Counted from the first letter of the stretch, positions 43,873 to 57,727 are shown. The stretch: DNA of 64,000 nt from Camarhynchus parvulus (GCF_901933205.1 NC_044572.1:33366001-33430000); one strand, 5' to 3'. Program-made: numbers and translations. Notes: generated from the letters alone by a model not told the origin.

Positions 43873-46139
43873 CATCTGCAAATAAGCCCTGACATTACAG
43901 CAGTACTGGTAAGTCCAGCTGAAGGTGTGTGCTGAGGACACCATTTCAAGACATCAGCACTGCAGCCAAGGCAGAGGGACACAAGCTAGATGGAACTGCA
44001 GCAGCAATGGTTTTGCAAGAGAGGAACATAATTAAAAGCAGGAGATAGGAGAAGCCATGAAAGGACATTTTGCTGATTCATGCTATATCCTGAATTGGTT
44101 CTCAGGGAAAAGGCATGACCTTCTCCATAATTTTTGCAGGTACTGAATCAGTTTTGCACATAGAGTTGCACACCTGTTCTACATCACCACAGGAAAGGAG
44201 CTGTTACAGAAAATTGTGTGGGGTCTGATGATTCTACCAAACCCTACTGTAATGCAAGACTTTGTGTTCAGTGGATTGTTTACCATAATTTGAAATTATT
44301 GACCTGAAACAAAAAAAAGTGCAAAAAAGCATGTCTTAATGTTTCAGAAAAGCTGAAATCAGACACATAAAGGAATCTTCTTTGTGTAACAAAGAAATTA
44401 TAGTTTTATTAATTAATTTTTAATAATATGAACAGAGTTGCAGTTTGGGTTTTCAGTTAATTTTCATTTATTTTATTAATTGAAAAAAAACCAAACAAAC
44501 ATACACATACACCTGTAAAACTAGAAAGGAGAAATTTTTCACCAGGGCAAGGAAAGCAATCTGCCTATATGCTGAACATTTAAACTTGATACTTCAACAG
44601 TTGTACTAAGCCACATATCCTGTGAAGGCAGTAAAATCAGAGATTCAAGGGAGAAACAACATCTCACATTGCTGTCACAGACATTCTGCAGTTGTTGCAG
44701 GAACATCACTGTCTGTTAATGGGCAGCATTTCTGATTATTCTCTATGATTCCAACTGCTGCAGCTGATTAATCTGCAGTTTTGCATGCTGTTGCTAAATA
44801 TTTCTTGATTTTGACAAGTCACAGTATGGCTGATTTTCTAGTAAATGTATTTCTCTGAATTCAGGATTTTATATTTGGCAACTCCCCCATTTCTCTCTCA
44901 CTGCAGTGTAAAATCCAGCAAAGAAATAGGTCAGTGCAACTCTCTGGATAAGGAAATTTAAGGCAAGAGATACTACAACGATACATCTGAGATGTATGTA
45001 AAGGTGAATAAACAGTACTTGCTTCCTTAAGAAATTAGGAATTACAAATTTTGATTTTCACTATAATTCTCAGTGATGTCAGCCATAATAGACTAAGTTA
45101 CAAATTTTCAAGTGTTCCACAAATTATGTTAGAAAGTCATATCTTCTTTTCCTTTAATGACAGCAAAAAGCTATTTTAAACTAGATAACTACAGTTAAAC
45201 ACAAATAAAACAGAAAAATACTGAGAAATACATAAAAGCAGTTCTTAGCCACAGAGAACAATAACACTTACTACTACAATACTGATTTGTATTGTCTTCT
45301 GCTGTCCCATAGGCAATAACAATTTCTCTTCAGCGTGCACATGCTATGGTCAGCAAGCTAAAAATATCTTTCCTTTCTGTGGACAATCTGTTTCAAAAGA
45401 AGCCAAGAGAATGTCACCAATCAAGACAAATACAGTTATGGAGGCTACTATACAGGAGCCAATATGTTCCCACAAGTTGGACAACAGAAGGCTGCTAAAT
45501 GCATCTTATTCTTCCACTGCCTCCAATTGAAAGGCTGCTTGAATTTCTTTACTGCACCTTTTAAATTACCAATCAAAAGGCAGGCAATGAATTGTGACTT
45601 TGGTTTTCCCAGAACTACCAAATGCTCTTTGTAGTAAATGAATTGGGAAGGTGAAGAACTGAAAACCTATTTACCCTTTCAATCACCAAGCACCACAAGA
45701 AGCCTGGACAGGGCACAGCATTTCTGTTGGACAAAAGCCAGGTGAAGCAGTGTGCAGGCAGCATGCTTCCAGTCACCTGGAAATGCTTGTGTCCTGACAG
45801 TGTTAATAACCACTGTATTAATGACCCAGGTGAAGGTGCTTAGAACTTCTGCTTTTATGGAATAATACCTGGTAGTTCTTAGATAAATAGCAGAATTTGT
45901 GTGCTTCCCATTGAAATTCTGCCGTTTCTCTAAACTGTTACAGATGTACAGGTGGCGTGTCTCAGAATTCTGCGCACCACTGCTTAGAAAATGTATGCGC
46001 TATCTTTTTTTAACTGGGTTGTTGACTTACAGCTGATTTTACCCTTTCAGGGGCAATGGAGAACACAATTTATAGGTTTAATCATTTAAACATGTGGTTA
46101 TATATAAGACATAATTTGAATATCTCAGGTGTTGCTGCT

Positions 46140-46400
46140 TTTATTTGGACTCCTGCGGCTGAACCACCAAAGCGCCAAGGGTAGCAGTGGTGGTGACTCA
46201 GTAGATGGCACTCCAGCCTGGCAGTCACGTCGTTGCCGGCACCCAGGCCTGTCGGTCCCCAGCAGGTGGAGCGGCCGTGCTGCCCTGCCTGAGCCGGCCA
46301 CTCCCGGGAGATGATGGGGAGCCACAGGGCACCTCAGGGAACACCGGGCTGGGCATGGTGTGAACGGCGGCGGGCTCTTCCAGGGAGTCAGTCATCCTGG
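46140..46400. other. Isolated GC-rich, CpG-containing patch
   Basis: About 260 bp with many CpGs (GTCACGTCGTTGCCGGCACC, AGCGGCCGTGC, GAACGGCGGCGGG) in an otherwise AT-rich gene desert. No known gene or repeat is recognised. It could be a small orphan CpG island or an unplaced repeat. Confidence 0.5.
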
Positions 46401-46510
46401 TGACACCCTGCTGTAGACTCTTGCACGAATTTCATGGCTAAAAGGGACCCTAAGCTGCTGTGTTTTAACAGCAGATTGCCACAGTCTGTTCCCCCCCTTT
46501 CAGAAAGGTG

Positions 46511-46531
46511 CTGCTGCTGCTGCTGCTGCTG
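46511..46531. repeat. (CTG)7 trinucleotide repeat
   Basis: Seven perfect CTG units followed by GGGGG, just right of the GC-rich patch. Confidence 0.95.
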
Positions 46532-46831
46532 GGGGGTGATGTTTGGGTTTCCCTACATAACTGCAAAGAATCCATAGCCTGTGTGCTATTCTGCAGTGAA
46601 ATACCTTCTGTCTGCCCTATGTTTTATAACCTATCAGAATACTAAGGATTGGGGTCAAACTAACAATGTACCCCCTTTTCCATGTTCAGTACTCCAGACT
46701 AAATTTGCTGCTAACATTCTAGGTGCCATATTCAAAATACGTGCACCATCTTTCTGACAGACACTAATACTGAACTATTCTGCAGACACATTGGCCCTTT
46801 TCTTGGTGGATGACTTCAAAGAGTTGGAAGA

Positions 46832-46950
46832 TGGGGCTTTGAGCAATGTGGTCTAATGGAAAGCGTCCCTGCCCACGGCAGGGGGGGTGAACTAGGTGCT
46901 CCATAAGGTCCCTTCCAGACCAAACCATTCTGTGATTCAATGATTCTATG
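46832..46950 (+). mobile_element. CR1 LINE 3' end
   Basis: Reads GGGGCTTTGAGCAATGTGG, AAGGTCCCTTCCAGACCAAA and ends with CATTCTGTGATTCAATGATT CTATG, the octamer-type tail of CR1. Strongly 5' truncated. Confidence 0.92.
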
Positions 46951-49900
46951 CCACTGTGACATGATGTATGGAGAAGGGGGACCATGAAAGCAGCTGTTTC
47001 TGTATGGTCATCTCCTTGTGAAGGTCCACTCAGGATGTGCTAGTCCCAAGAATGGAATGGCAAGCAGTGGCCAAAGAATTTCAGAGATGAATGGTGACTT
47101 CCCTCAAGATGGTTCCATATATTGACATCTTGTCCAGGAATATAATTATGCTCATTGCTTTCCAGTGACTGATCTATTTGCTGCCAGTAGATCAGCAGTC
47201 AGAGCTCCTGTCATGAAGATTAGTGCTTCCATTAAGAGGATGTTGTGATCATTTAGAGGGAAGTAAGTGAACCAGGGGAATAAAGATAGTAACATAAGTC
47301 TTCGATATTAACTGCTTAAGTATGGGTCAAGGATTGAATAATGAGATTTTGATTTTCTTTATCTCATGGCAGATATGCAAGACCCATGATGAAAAAATGT
47401 AAATGCATTTTTAGGATGAATGACAAATGTTAAACTTGAATTCAATAGATATGTAAAATGACATGGATTAGAATTTTAAATCCCTTTATCAAAGACATTG
47501 TAAATGACTATTTTAAACTACCAACAATTCTGCTGAAAAAGAACAGCTTCTCAAGCTGATTTTGGGGGAGTCATGGTTGCTTTCCTGCTTGTGATTTCAT
47601 GGCTGGTCACACTGGTGATGGTGTGATGTCCTAAATATATGATTTACTAGTTGCTTCATTGGCTTACAAATGGCCTCATTGAACATTTGGGCAGGAGGCA
47701 GGAGTTGTTTAACTTCATGCAGGACAGGTGTGGAGTGGCAGGGGAGAGCAGATATGGAGGAATGCAGACCAGCTGTACACAGTGATGTGCAGTTTTCCTG
47801 TTGTGCATATGTGCAAGAGCAACAGAAGAACCAGAGTAAATGGTGATAAACAGAGATCTGGGACACGTCTCAACAGCTGGAAGTGCAAAATGTGAATATC
47901 TCAAATTGGTAAAAAGACCATGCATTGATAAATCACTATGTTTCCAAGAAGGCTGTAGTGCTAAAACAGCCCTTGAAGCAGCACCTACTGAAACATTTCT
48001 GTTCCTTTGCAGTAACACCACTCACACCCTACAAGATGTAAATGCTGGACTAGACTCAGAGCTGACCTGCCAATGCAAGGCTGAGGATGCATCAAAGCAC
48101 CTGAAGAGGAACAGTGAAAATAAATGAAAGCACTTTACCCATAGAGATAGAATAACTGAGTATACACTGGGGGTGTTACGTGAAAACAAAAGACACAGAG
48201 CATATTTTTTTCCACAGTTGCAAGAAACCTATAACACCAATGCCATCGGAAGCTTGATTCCTAATCCTTCACTCTTTCCCATGATGAATATAAACTTCTC
48301 TCAAAATAAGCAATGCTGTATTTAAAAAAAAAATCTATTTGACAGTGCTTTAAAAAAGCAAAATTAAAGTTTAAAGCAATACTAAAGCTTGAATTAGCAG
48401 AGGATGATGTATGTACCTAAAGGCATCAGCACTGACGTAGTACGTCAAAGTAATACAAAAACTTTGAAAAGTTTTCTTTGGTTTTTTTTTTTAAAACAAA
48501 TAAATAGTTGCAAAAGTGCTTCTGGTTTCTTGCTTAACTGTGCTAATGAAGTGAGAACACAGCACAGTAGAGTATGGAAATAATTACATGAAATCACAGC
48601 AAGTGCATAGTAGAGTCCCACATCCCAAAGTGAGATGAGAGAGGAGGCATTATAAATCTCCCTAGAAGTATTGCAATGTCAACAAATCTGAAGGTCAGAC
48701 CAATAAGTTTTGTAAAAATTTAACTGAGGAATTCTTACCACTCTTCCCACATTATGTTATTATCCAACATTGGTAATTTACAAGGTAATTAAAAAACAAA
48801 CCCAAATGTTTTAAAATTTGGACTCAGGAAAAGGAAATCAAGACACAGGTGGAAACTAGAGACAATCAAATTCCTAAAGCCATGTCTAATCAAATAACAC
48901 ATTTCAGATAGATCTTGGCATTAGCTCTTTTTGGCCACGTAATATAATTTAAAAATCTCACACAAGGACATTAAGGGCAGACAAAGCAATGATCTACATC
49001 ATAGGACTTGTCTACACAGGAAAGAGCTAAGAATAACCACTGCAGAGTATCTGTTCTGCAACAGCTTTCCATGGGGACAATTTTTTTTTTTTTTGCATTA
49101 AGTATGCATTTAGCTGACCACGAGAAGTGAGCTGTGTTAAAAGCAAAACAGAAGCATCCATCATGGAAAATAAGAGCATCTTTTAGGAACTGGTACACCA
49201 CAGCTTCTGAGCTCTTAGTTCTGCACTTCAGATTGTTTCCCAGTAACCACCTTACACGGGTCAAGCCAAAGTGCACTACTCCTTCACTGTAAATGTACAA
49301 AACGAAGGAAATGGAACAATAGACCACATGGATTCATGATGAGGTAACAGTCAGAGGCTGCTGCTGGTGCTGAGCTACTGCTGCAACTCACACATGTAGT
49401 CTCACAAAGCCCAGGCTGCCAACTGCAAAGAAGCAGCAACAGTCCAGCACCACTCAAACCCTACAACATGCTTCTTTGGCTGTAAATGACATTGCAGGTG
49501 TTTCTCAGACAATCAAGAAGCTGTTTCAAATATACTAGTGCATACAGTGTAATTCATACTGTAAGTTCAAATATTACACAGGTGTGACTGCTTATTCCAT
49601 GTACATTTTAGACTGAGTCTGAAAAAAGCAGTAGCTTTTCTTCACTGTAATAACTTTAAGACAATGGATACACCCTTCTGAAAGGAACAGAATATGTGGG
49701 AAACAGGGAGGGCAAAACTGGTCTGATGTGGCTGTGCCAAGCAGCAGGAGGCATCTGATGCATCTGACTTACTATAAAAAGAACTAAGTAAAACATCCTA
49801 AAATACAAGAGATGATTCTGAACAACTGATAGTTTTCCTTGCCCATCTCCTTTGCTGAACAAACCAGTTGGTTCAGTAGATTTCAACCACACATACTTGT

Positions 49901-52900
49901 AAAATTTATTCACAACAATGAGGTTTTGATACAACTAAAAGTGACAGCCTCAGCCATTGACATGTTAAATGCTGGAGGTACAGGTTACCTATGGGAATAT
50001 TATCACCATATGAGAGTAGTCTCAGTCTAACTATGCAGGTTTGCCTAAAATAATAAAGCCTTGTTGAAGAGTTCACTAAATTAGCATTTGGAGGTTATAT
50101 GCTTATGCCTGGGCTGAGGAAGAGACTAAGTTACACTGAGGTGATGTAGCTTTAAATCAACTTAATACATTAATACTAGGAATTGTACCAGTGTATTTAT
50201 TCTGGCAAAAAATATCACTCTAAATGCCTCCTACACCAGCACAAACCCTGCAAGTAACCAGGCTGTGCAGCCAAGGCAGGGCAATGGCAGGAGGAGTCAA
50301 CCACGGAGCAAGCTCCCATCGCTCCTCAGCCTGGTGAGATCCATCCTCAGGCAGCACCTCAGAGCACTGGGAAAGCAAGGTGACAGCCTTTAGCTTCAAT
50401 CTCTCTTGTTTCCTGCTAAATGAGATTGTATGATGTGGCATTCACATGAACCAACAGCAGAGTCATTGAAACTCAGCTGGTGCACAGCAACTTGTTCGGC
50501 TGCCACATCTTCAGCAGAGATGCAAGCCCTGAGACTTTACTGTCAGTGTACCAATGGCAGAGGCTTGTTCTGGGTGTGACCAGGATGTTAGGATGTTTTT
50601 GGATGTTAGGAAAAGGGGTCCATTCCCCAGTACCCTAACCACTGTCAGTAATGCCAGACCCTGTAAACCTTCTTGTTCCCAAGCCTGCTTCTCCTAATTG
50701 CATCTCTGCTGTTCTGGGTCTTCTAACCTCATTGGTAGCCACATGGCTGCAGCTTGTCTTAAAATATTCACCACTAACTTGATCCCTCCCATCCATGCTC
50801 ATCTCAGACAAAAACCATCAATCCAAATACCTTTCAAAATTACTAATTTCTCCCAGCCTCTTTATTGTCACACCTGGTTCTCATTGCTGGTACTCCAACT
50901 TCCTTCTGCCTAAAGGGAACAAAAAGTTACATTATCAAGCCATTGCACAGACACTGTCTAGAAGTCAACTGCAGAAGTCTCGGTCACCTCACCAGGTGAG
51001 ACCCACCTCCCCTCAGGTTTGGGGTCCTCTCAGCAGAAGAAGCAAGTTTCCAAGCATTCAGGAGTGTGGTGAGAACTCTGGGGTAATTTGCCAAAGGAAA
51101 GAGATGCTCATTTGGAAATACATGTGTGCAACCTGCTTAAAGCAGGGCTCCATCTAAAGTTTATGAAGAATGGCTTATTTTTAAAGTTTTATTTTATGTT
51201 TTCCAGATGTGGAATAAATGGCACATGACAGTTCATTAGTGGTTTCTTCTTGTCAAAAGAAAAACCAGAAAGGTTTGTACCAACTGAGAGTATTTGGACT
51301 GAAAATATCACAAGCCTCTCCTTATTCTTTTTATTAATGTATCAGGACAACAGTGGGCAGTACGCAGTAGTCCACATAGGCACTGCCTTTCAAATGACAT
51401 GCACATTTTCTGTGCTAACCAAATGGCAGCTCATGGCCAAGCCTCTGGAAACTTAAGGAAAAAGCTACCATTTTATAGCCAGTCGGACCCAGACATCTCC
51501 CACCGGAGGTACAGAATTGCCATTGGCTGCTGCTCTGGACCCTGGAGGCACAGGTGTTTTCAGAGGACAAATTAAATCCTGGGCAATCTGAGCTGTCTGA
51601 AGGAGGTGTTTGTATCTGCCTTAACATACAAACATCTCAGTATGCTGTATAAGCAGGGAAAATAGGGCAGCCAGCTGTTTGGCTTTTGAGCCTTGTATCC
51701 CAGTAGAAACGGACACAAATAGAAAGGAAAGATGGAAAAGATGGGGAAAACCCATTTATCTGGAGTCCCCTTCAAGAACAAGATTGTTTTGGTCTCACAT
51801 TCTGCAAGAAACCAGCACACAATAAATAAGAAGCTGCAGATTAAAAACCAGTGTATAAGGCTTTTCCAGCCAACCACTGCTTTACACTATTATAACCTTC
51901 TCTGAAATAGTCATTAATATCAAGCCAAATTTTAGGGCTGTATCTTTTGTTACTTTAGAATTTACCCTGGATGTTGATTTTAGTTGGTCAGTCTGGTGTA
52001 TTCATGCAAAATAAACAGTGGCTCTATGCTATTTTATTTAACCTGACTTTGAGAAACAAAACCAAGCAGAATAAAAATTGCCTAGAAAGAAAGGGAGGAT
52101 ACAATAACAACCTTGTAAGAAGAAAATTTAGGGGAGAAAAAGGAAAAAAAAGTATTACTTTGCTTCTATCAAACATGTAAAGGAGGAGTCCCTTTAAAAA
52201 TAGTCATGTTTCTTTCCTCCTTGTTTATTTTTTTCTTGCAGAGTATCATGCAAGTCCAGCAGGTTGACTAGACAACGCGATGTAAAAACAAGTGTGTGGC
52301 AACGAACCATAGCTCTTTCTGATGGTTTTCAGTTTTTAATAAGGCTCTTGGCTGCAGCTCAAGTTGAAAAGATGACAAAGGAATTTCGTTAATAATCCTT
52401 TTCTTGTCAGTTGATAATTTTCTTCTTCTTCACACCAAAACCATCAAGACCTTCCATTTGACTTTGTCTTCAGATCAGATATAGTATGGAAAACTGGAAT
52501 TATTGGAAAAAAAAAGAAAAAAAACCCGGAAACCAAAATAAGCAGTCCTTTTTCATATTACATGCAAATCCAAATAATCCTCTCCCTCCCACAGTCTGAC
52601 CCAATTTTGCCTGGGCAGACTTTGTGCTGTGTAAGCCCAGCACTTTTGAGACAGCAATTTAGCAGATACTACTGAGAGAGCACAGCACCTGCAAAACCAA
52701 GTCTAAAGCTATTGCACTCATTGCATGAAAATGTCCAGGGTCCTGGCAAGTTGCTTGTTCTAACCAAAAGTCCTCCCTTAGCCATGGTCACCTAAATGGA
52801 CAAGCTAAAGCCAAGAGTTTCATTCCTTCAGCAGTTTTAGATAGGACAACATTTGCCCATCCTATTTGCAGGTGGGAGTATTTAAATATGTTCATCTGCT

Positions 52901-55900
52901 TATTGCCCTACATACTTGGAAAATGGACATGAATCAGTAGCAAGATGCTGGAAAATGTGTTCATTTCATGCTTTATTAAATAAGCTACAAAGAAATCCCT
53001 CCTTGCCAAACATGGCACTATAGTTGAGGGACAATTGTTGTTTTCCACCTCAGAACACAAACCAGTAAGGGGAACTATTCGCAGAGTTCCTTCTTTTGTT
53101 CATCTCACTCTTTTTTCAATACTTACACATTCCACAAGATGAAAACACTGAGATCTTTACCAGTTATTTTTCAGACCTGCAATCATTGACGCAACTCCTC
53201 TCATTTTTTATTAATGCTTTCTAAGAGTAATGCCTAAGAATCCCTCTGCAGCCTACAGCTGCATGATTTCTTCCTCTTCAGCCATGACAAGGAAAATATG
53301 GGAAAGTCTCAAAAATAATGTTTTAATTTGTCTTCATAATATCCCACATTTCTTTCTTCTTTAACTTGAATTATTTCGTTTGAAGCAGTGTATTTTGCAA
53401 ATTTAAGAATCTTTCTTTTTATCTGGAATTTTTCATTATACGATCAAGCAGTCAGGATTCAACATTCTCTGGATGCATAAATGTATTCAACTTGAATGAA
53501 ATAATTGAGGGATTATAAACATGGGGTAACAAAACCAGCATTGTAATCACTCTGTGACTTAGGCTAGGTCTGTGTTAGCAAGCAGCAGGATTCCAACAGG
53601 AAAAGCTCTGCAGTGCAAACCAGCTTATGTGAAGGATGTAACCTTCTCCCTCTGCGTGCTCTGGAAGATTTGCTTCAGGCTGGCTCCATCAATGGTTGGA
53701 ATGCAGCTTTTTTTTTATGTTTCAGGTGGAACTTTTCTTACTGTGTCTTTTGGAGCTGTTCTACAAAATGAACCAAAGAGCAGGAAGGGAGGGCAACCTG
53801 AGATTAACTTCAAAAAATACATACCTCACCTAAAACAAAATGTCATTGTAGATGAATGCACACTTAAGTTTACCCCTATGAATAAATGGATGGTCATATC
53901 TGTGGCAGATTTAATCTGAAATAAATCAAACTGATGGAAAGATAGCAGAATAAAATCTTTTTTTCTGTAGAAATTTTAAGAAAGAGCTGTTGTGGAATAA
54001 CAGCTCTTCTATTTGTTGTTGAAACAAGGGAAAAATGCTTTATATAGACTGGATAACTCCCTGAAGAACAATTAGTTTATCAAAGCATTGAGAGTCGAAT
54101 TCTTGCTATAGGGAAAGAAGTCCCCTGAGACCAGCAGGTCAGCAATGCCAGCAGCAGGCCCCATCACCCATTCCAGCACTACACCTGAGAAACACCTGGG
54201 CATCATGTCAGGGCACAGTGCCACTGGCAGAAGAAAACTGGACCAAAATACCATGAGGACTTCACAGAAAATGCACAGGAATTTCCTTGACGCAAATTTT
54301 CATCTGTCAACAGAACTAAATTGGCAACACCAGTTTTCTAAAACTCCCCTTTGCCCTGATTTCTATCCCTTTCCTCAGGAAATCAGTCTCCTTTTTTCAG
54401 TCCTTTCATCTTTTTCTCCTTCATATTTCCTGATTTTTTCCTAGGATGTTATACTTTTTATTTATTTATTCATAATCTTTAAGTTTGGTCCTTCTGAATC
54501 TTTCACCAGGCAGTTTTATATAGATCAAGGCAAACTGAGAGCCTGTTTTGCTGGCAAAAGCAAGGAGGATGAACAGTTGCACTATGCAGCCCTCATCATC
54601 CTTGAATAAATGAAGAGAAAAACATAAAATGAGAAACATCATGAAGGTGACTTAGAGTAGGAAAATGTTGTCCATGGTAATAAAAACTGGGTACATTGAC
54701 CAAACTAGGTTATGGAAAGAGAAGCCCATCCCGTGAGGAAATCCATCAAAGAAGGGCTTGAACAGATCTTCCACTTCAGAACCAGAAAATGTGAGTATTA
54801 TGATGATTGGCATCTGGTCCTCCTGATGCAAGCTTTCCTATAAAAATAAGAAGGAAGAAAAATTCTGTAGGGGCATCATTCACATCTTCATTCTGCTGCT
54901 TGTCAGAGTCATCTTAGTAAGGTCTTTCATTTTCCATTCTTTCCTGGAATATATCTGCACACCATGACCTTATGAAAGATGATTATTCAGTACAGCACTG
55001 AAGTGGGACAGAACAAAAAAAGTCTGGAAAATGAATGAAGAATTGAAATCCTACAAATAAGCAGTCTGGAAGTTTGAACAGGTCTTCTCCAAAAGAAAAA
55101 ACTATTCCCTGTCATAATTGTCCTTTATTCCATTAAGAACACTTGCCTGTATAGCCCCATTTTGCTAAATTTAACTATAGCTAATTATGATATTTTTTTG
55201 GTGGCAAAATTGTGTGGCTGACAGGTAGCACTATTTCACATTTATGCACAGATAACCAAGGTTTATAAATCTCACTGATATTAAATTTTGAATGCTAGAA
55301 TATAAGAAAAAAAATTGATTTCTGAAAATGAGTTTACACTGGCAATCGCACAGAGAGCTATTTAATTGTGTTAGTCTCATTCTTTCATTTCAGCCTTTTC
55401 CTATTCTGGCCATCCTTTGTGAATCCTTTCTTGGACAGGGTGGTGGCTCAGAGCAACATCTGACAGCAGTGGCAAAAAAGGTGATGTTCAGCCTTTAGGT
55501 GCTTTCACCATCCTACCACAAAATTTGCCACTACAGGACAAGTGACACTTGGAGCCCTGTCTACAACCACATGGGGTGGAAAAGACTGATGCAGACACTT
55601 CATGTAACATCCCTGTAATTCTCTGTTTCAGTAGTTGATCATCTTGATCTCTACCTGTCTCTGCAGTGTTTTCCTTAAGAGCTCTTATTGGATAAAAGTT
55701 CTGGAGTACTCAGGACAAGTTAATAATTATTTTCTTTGAGAATTTTTATCCCAGAACTTGCTTCATATTTTGATGTATTATGGGAAAAATTAGTCCACAC
55801 TTCACAGAAAAAAAAAAAACTAAGAAAAGAAAATATGATAGCATTTTCAGTATTTAGAAATTAAGTAAATACGTACAATGGCATTAAAATTAGTTCTCTT

Positions 55901-56424
55901 TTTTAAAATAGGAGAAGTTGCTCAGGTCCTCTGAGCAGCACTGAGATAAGTAACCATTCAAGCTCTTCAGAAGCAGAAACCCTCACCCCTTCTGATTGCA
56001 ACAGAAAATTAACTCTTTTCCTTCCACTCTCATCAGCGGGTATTTTGCAAGGTGCTTTCATTTATCACTTTTAAACAAATTTCAGCACAAAAGAAAAGCT
56101 GCAACAGCAAGAGACAAGCACTGTCACAGATAAATTATTTCCCCCAGCTTGCCAAGCTCTTTTTCAGAAGACAGATTCCAAAACCCGAGAATCCAAGGTT
56201 TCGGAGTTCTGGCATAAACACTATTATGAAGAAAATCTCCACGCGATGGCATACAACATTTATCACGTATTTCAAATTCCTCTTGGAATTTTAACACCTA
56301 GTCAGTGAGGAAATAAAATTAATAGAATTGATTTCCTGAGAAACCAAATAAAGCCAAAAATAATCCTTGAGGTGCTATTTTATTCAGCTTTTTAAAACTA
56401 GGCAATTTGATTTGGCAATCACAG

Positions 56425-56555
56425 AGCAACAGAATCACTTAGGTTGGAAAATACCACCAAGATAATAAAATTCAACCTTTGAGCTACCACCACCTTGTCA
56501 GCTAGACCATAGCATTAACCCGTGTCCAGCCATTTCTTGTAAAACTCCAGGGATA
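56425..56555 (-). mobile_element. Degraded CR1 LINE 3' end
   Basis: Plus strand reads CAGAATCACTTAGGTTGGAA followed by GCATTAACCCGTGTCCAGCC; same subfamily pattern as the copy at 40290. Lies just left of the SNX10 CpG island. Confidence 0.75.
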
Positions 56556-56753
56556 ATTTTAATTTCTTTGTTTTCTTCCCCCTTCTTAACTAAAAGGCTT
56601 CTAAAAAACTCCCGGTAAACCTGGACTTTTTCAGTCGGAGTAAGATGCGTACTTAGGATGCAATCTCATAAAGCACATGGGGTGCGGACAACTGAGGTGT
56701 TACAAATCGTAAACACCAAGGAGCCCAACTCAATGGAGGTGACTCGATCACGG

Positions 56754-56821
56754 GACGCAGATGTAATCAGGATGCAGATCCCATCAGGATGCAGATCCCA
56801 TCACGATGCAGGTCACAGGAC
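56754..56821. repeat. 17-bp tandem repeat, four units
   Basis: Units start at 56754, 56771, 56788 and 56805. The consensus is GATGCAGATCCCATCAG; the inner two differ only at the last base, the outer two are diverged. Confidence 0.9.
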
Positions 56822-56862
56822 ACCTCCATGCCCGCTCCGCTCCACAGGCGCGCCTCCGGGCT

Positions 56863-57092
56863 CAGCCTCCTCCCCCTCCCCGGTGCCTGGGGCTGCCAGA
56901 TCCGCAGTTCAAGGAAAGCCTCTCCGCGCCTCTGGGTCTCCGGGCCCGGGCGGGGCGGGCAGCGGGACCCCAGGGCCCAGCCTCCTCCCCCACCCACCAG
57001 GCGCCTGGGGCTGTCAGATCCCCCGTTCGAGGAAAGCCTCTCTGCGCCTCTGGGTCTCCGGGCCCGGGCGGGGCGGGCAGCGCGGCCCCGCC
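56863..57092. repeat. 115-bp tandem duplication
   Basis: Two adjacent units (56863-56977 and 56978-57092). Both start CAGCCTCCTCCCCC, share GCGCCTCTGGGTCTCCGGGC and GGGCGGGGCGGGCAGCG; the second has minor substitutions. It doubles a GC-box cluster in the island. Confidence 0.92.
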
Positions 57093-57159
57093 TGCTGGCG
57101 GTGACGCGCCGGCTTCTCCCGGCTCTGGGCGGCGGCGGGAGCGGCGGCGGCGGCGGCGG
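57093..57159 (+). other. SNX10: Candidate SNX10 noncoding exon 1 end
   Basis: GC-rich sequence ending in a consensus-like donor, GGCGGCGG|GTGAGC (GT at 57160-57161). A second possible donor is GGCGCG|GTAAAT at 57479. The exon start is not determinable. Confidence 0.35.
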
Positions 57160-57639
57160 GTGAGCCGTGCGGGACCGGGATCGGGATCGGCACGGGGGGT
57201 GTCAGACCTCCGCACAGCTGGGGGCCACCGGAGCGGCCGCGGCGGGGCTGGCCGGGTTGGTGGTGTGGGGCTCGGGGGGCGGCCGTGCCCCGGGCTGCGG
57301 GTGCAGAGGGCGCTGCCGGGTTCGGTGGCACCGGCCGCGCTTTGGGGGCGGCTTGGCAAGCGCTGGCCCAGCGGGCAGCCCTGCGGCCCCGGCGGCGGCG
57401 CTCGGCTCCTCCCGGCCCTTCGGAGTGTGTTTTCCTCCCTGGTCTCTGACAGAGGGCTCCGCCACGGTTTACGGCGCGGTAAATGACTGCCCTTGGCAAT
57501 GATTAATGCCGGGCAGCGGGAGATTTGGTTTAAGCAACTACTAATCTTGTTTTGGTCCACTCCTCTTTGTTTTGCTGTAGCAAATCCATCGCCCTTGGCA
57601 GCTGTGATCTAAGGATCACAGGGATGTGCAAAAGCTCAG

Positions 57640-57727
57640 TGTGTATATATACACATATTGTTATTGTTGTGTATATACATTATATAACATGCCATATACA
57701 TATACAAATATATAATATATATCATAG
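57640..57727. repeat. AT-rich simple repeat
   Basis: TATATACACATAT / TGTGTATATACAT / ATATAATATATAT-type low-complexity sequence right of the CpG island. Confidence 0.85.

Larger units (their letters stand above)
35731..56424. other. CBX3-SNX10 intergenic region
   Basis: About 20.7 kb with no recognised protein gene or RNA gene. It holds CR1 copies, AT- and CTG-type microsatellites, and a GC-rich patch, listed separately. The remainder (for example 37-40.2, 42.9-46.1, 47-56.4 kb) is AT-rich unique sequence. One splice-acceptor-plus-ORF segment at 52242-52392 is discussed under findings. Confidence 0.6.
56750..57490 (+). promoter_or_regulatory. SNX10: CpG-island promoter, probably SNX10
   Basis: GC-rich island with repeated GGGCGGGGCGGGC Sp1-type boxes and GGCGGCGGCGG runs. 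SNX10 is the next plus-strand gene after CBX3 in vertebrates, and its first exon is noncoding. Assignment is from gene order only; no SNX10 protein exon is in the window. Confidence 0.6.

Noticed and set aside
56862..57560. 232-codon minus-strand frame across the SNX10 CpG island
   Set aside because: Product of the GC-rich tandem duplication; Pro/Arg/Gly-rich and overlapped by equally long frames on the other strand.
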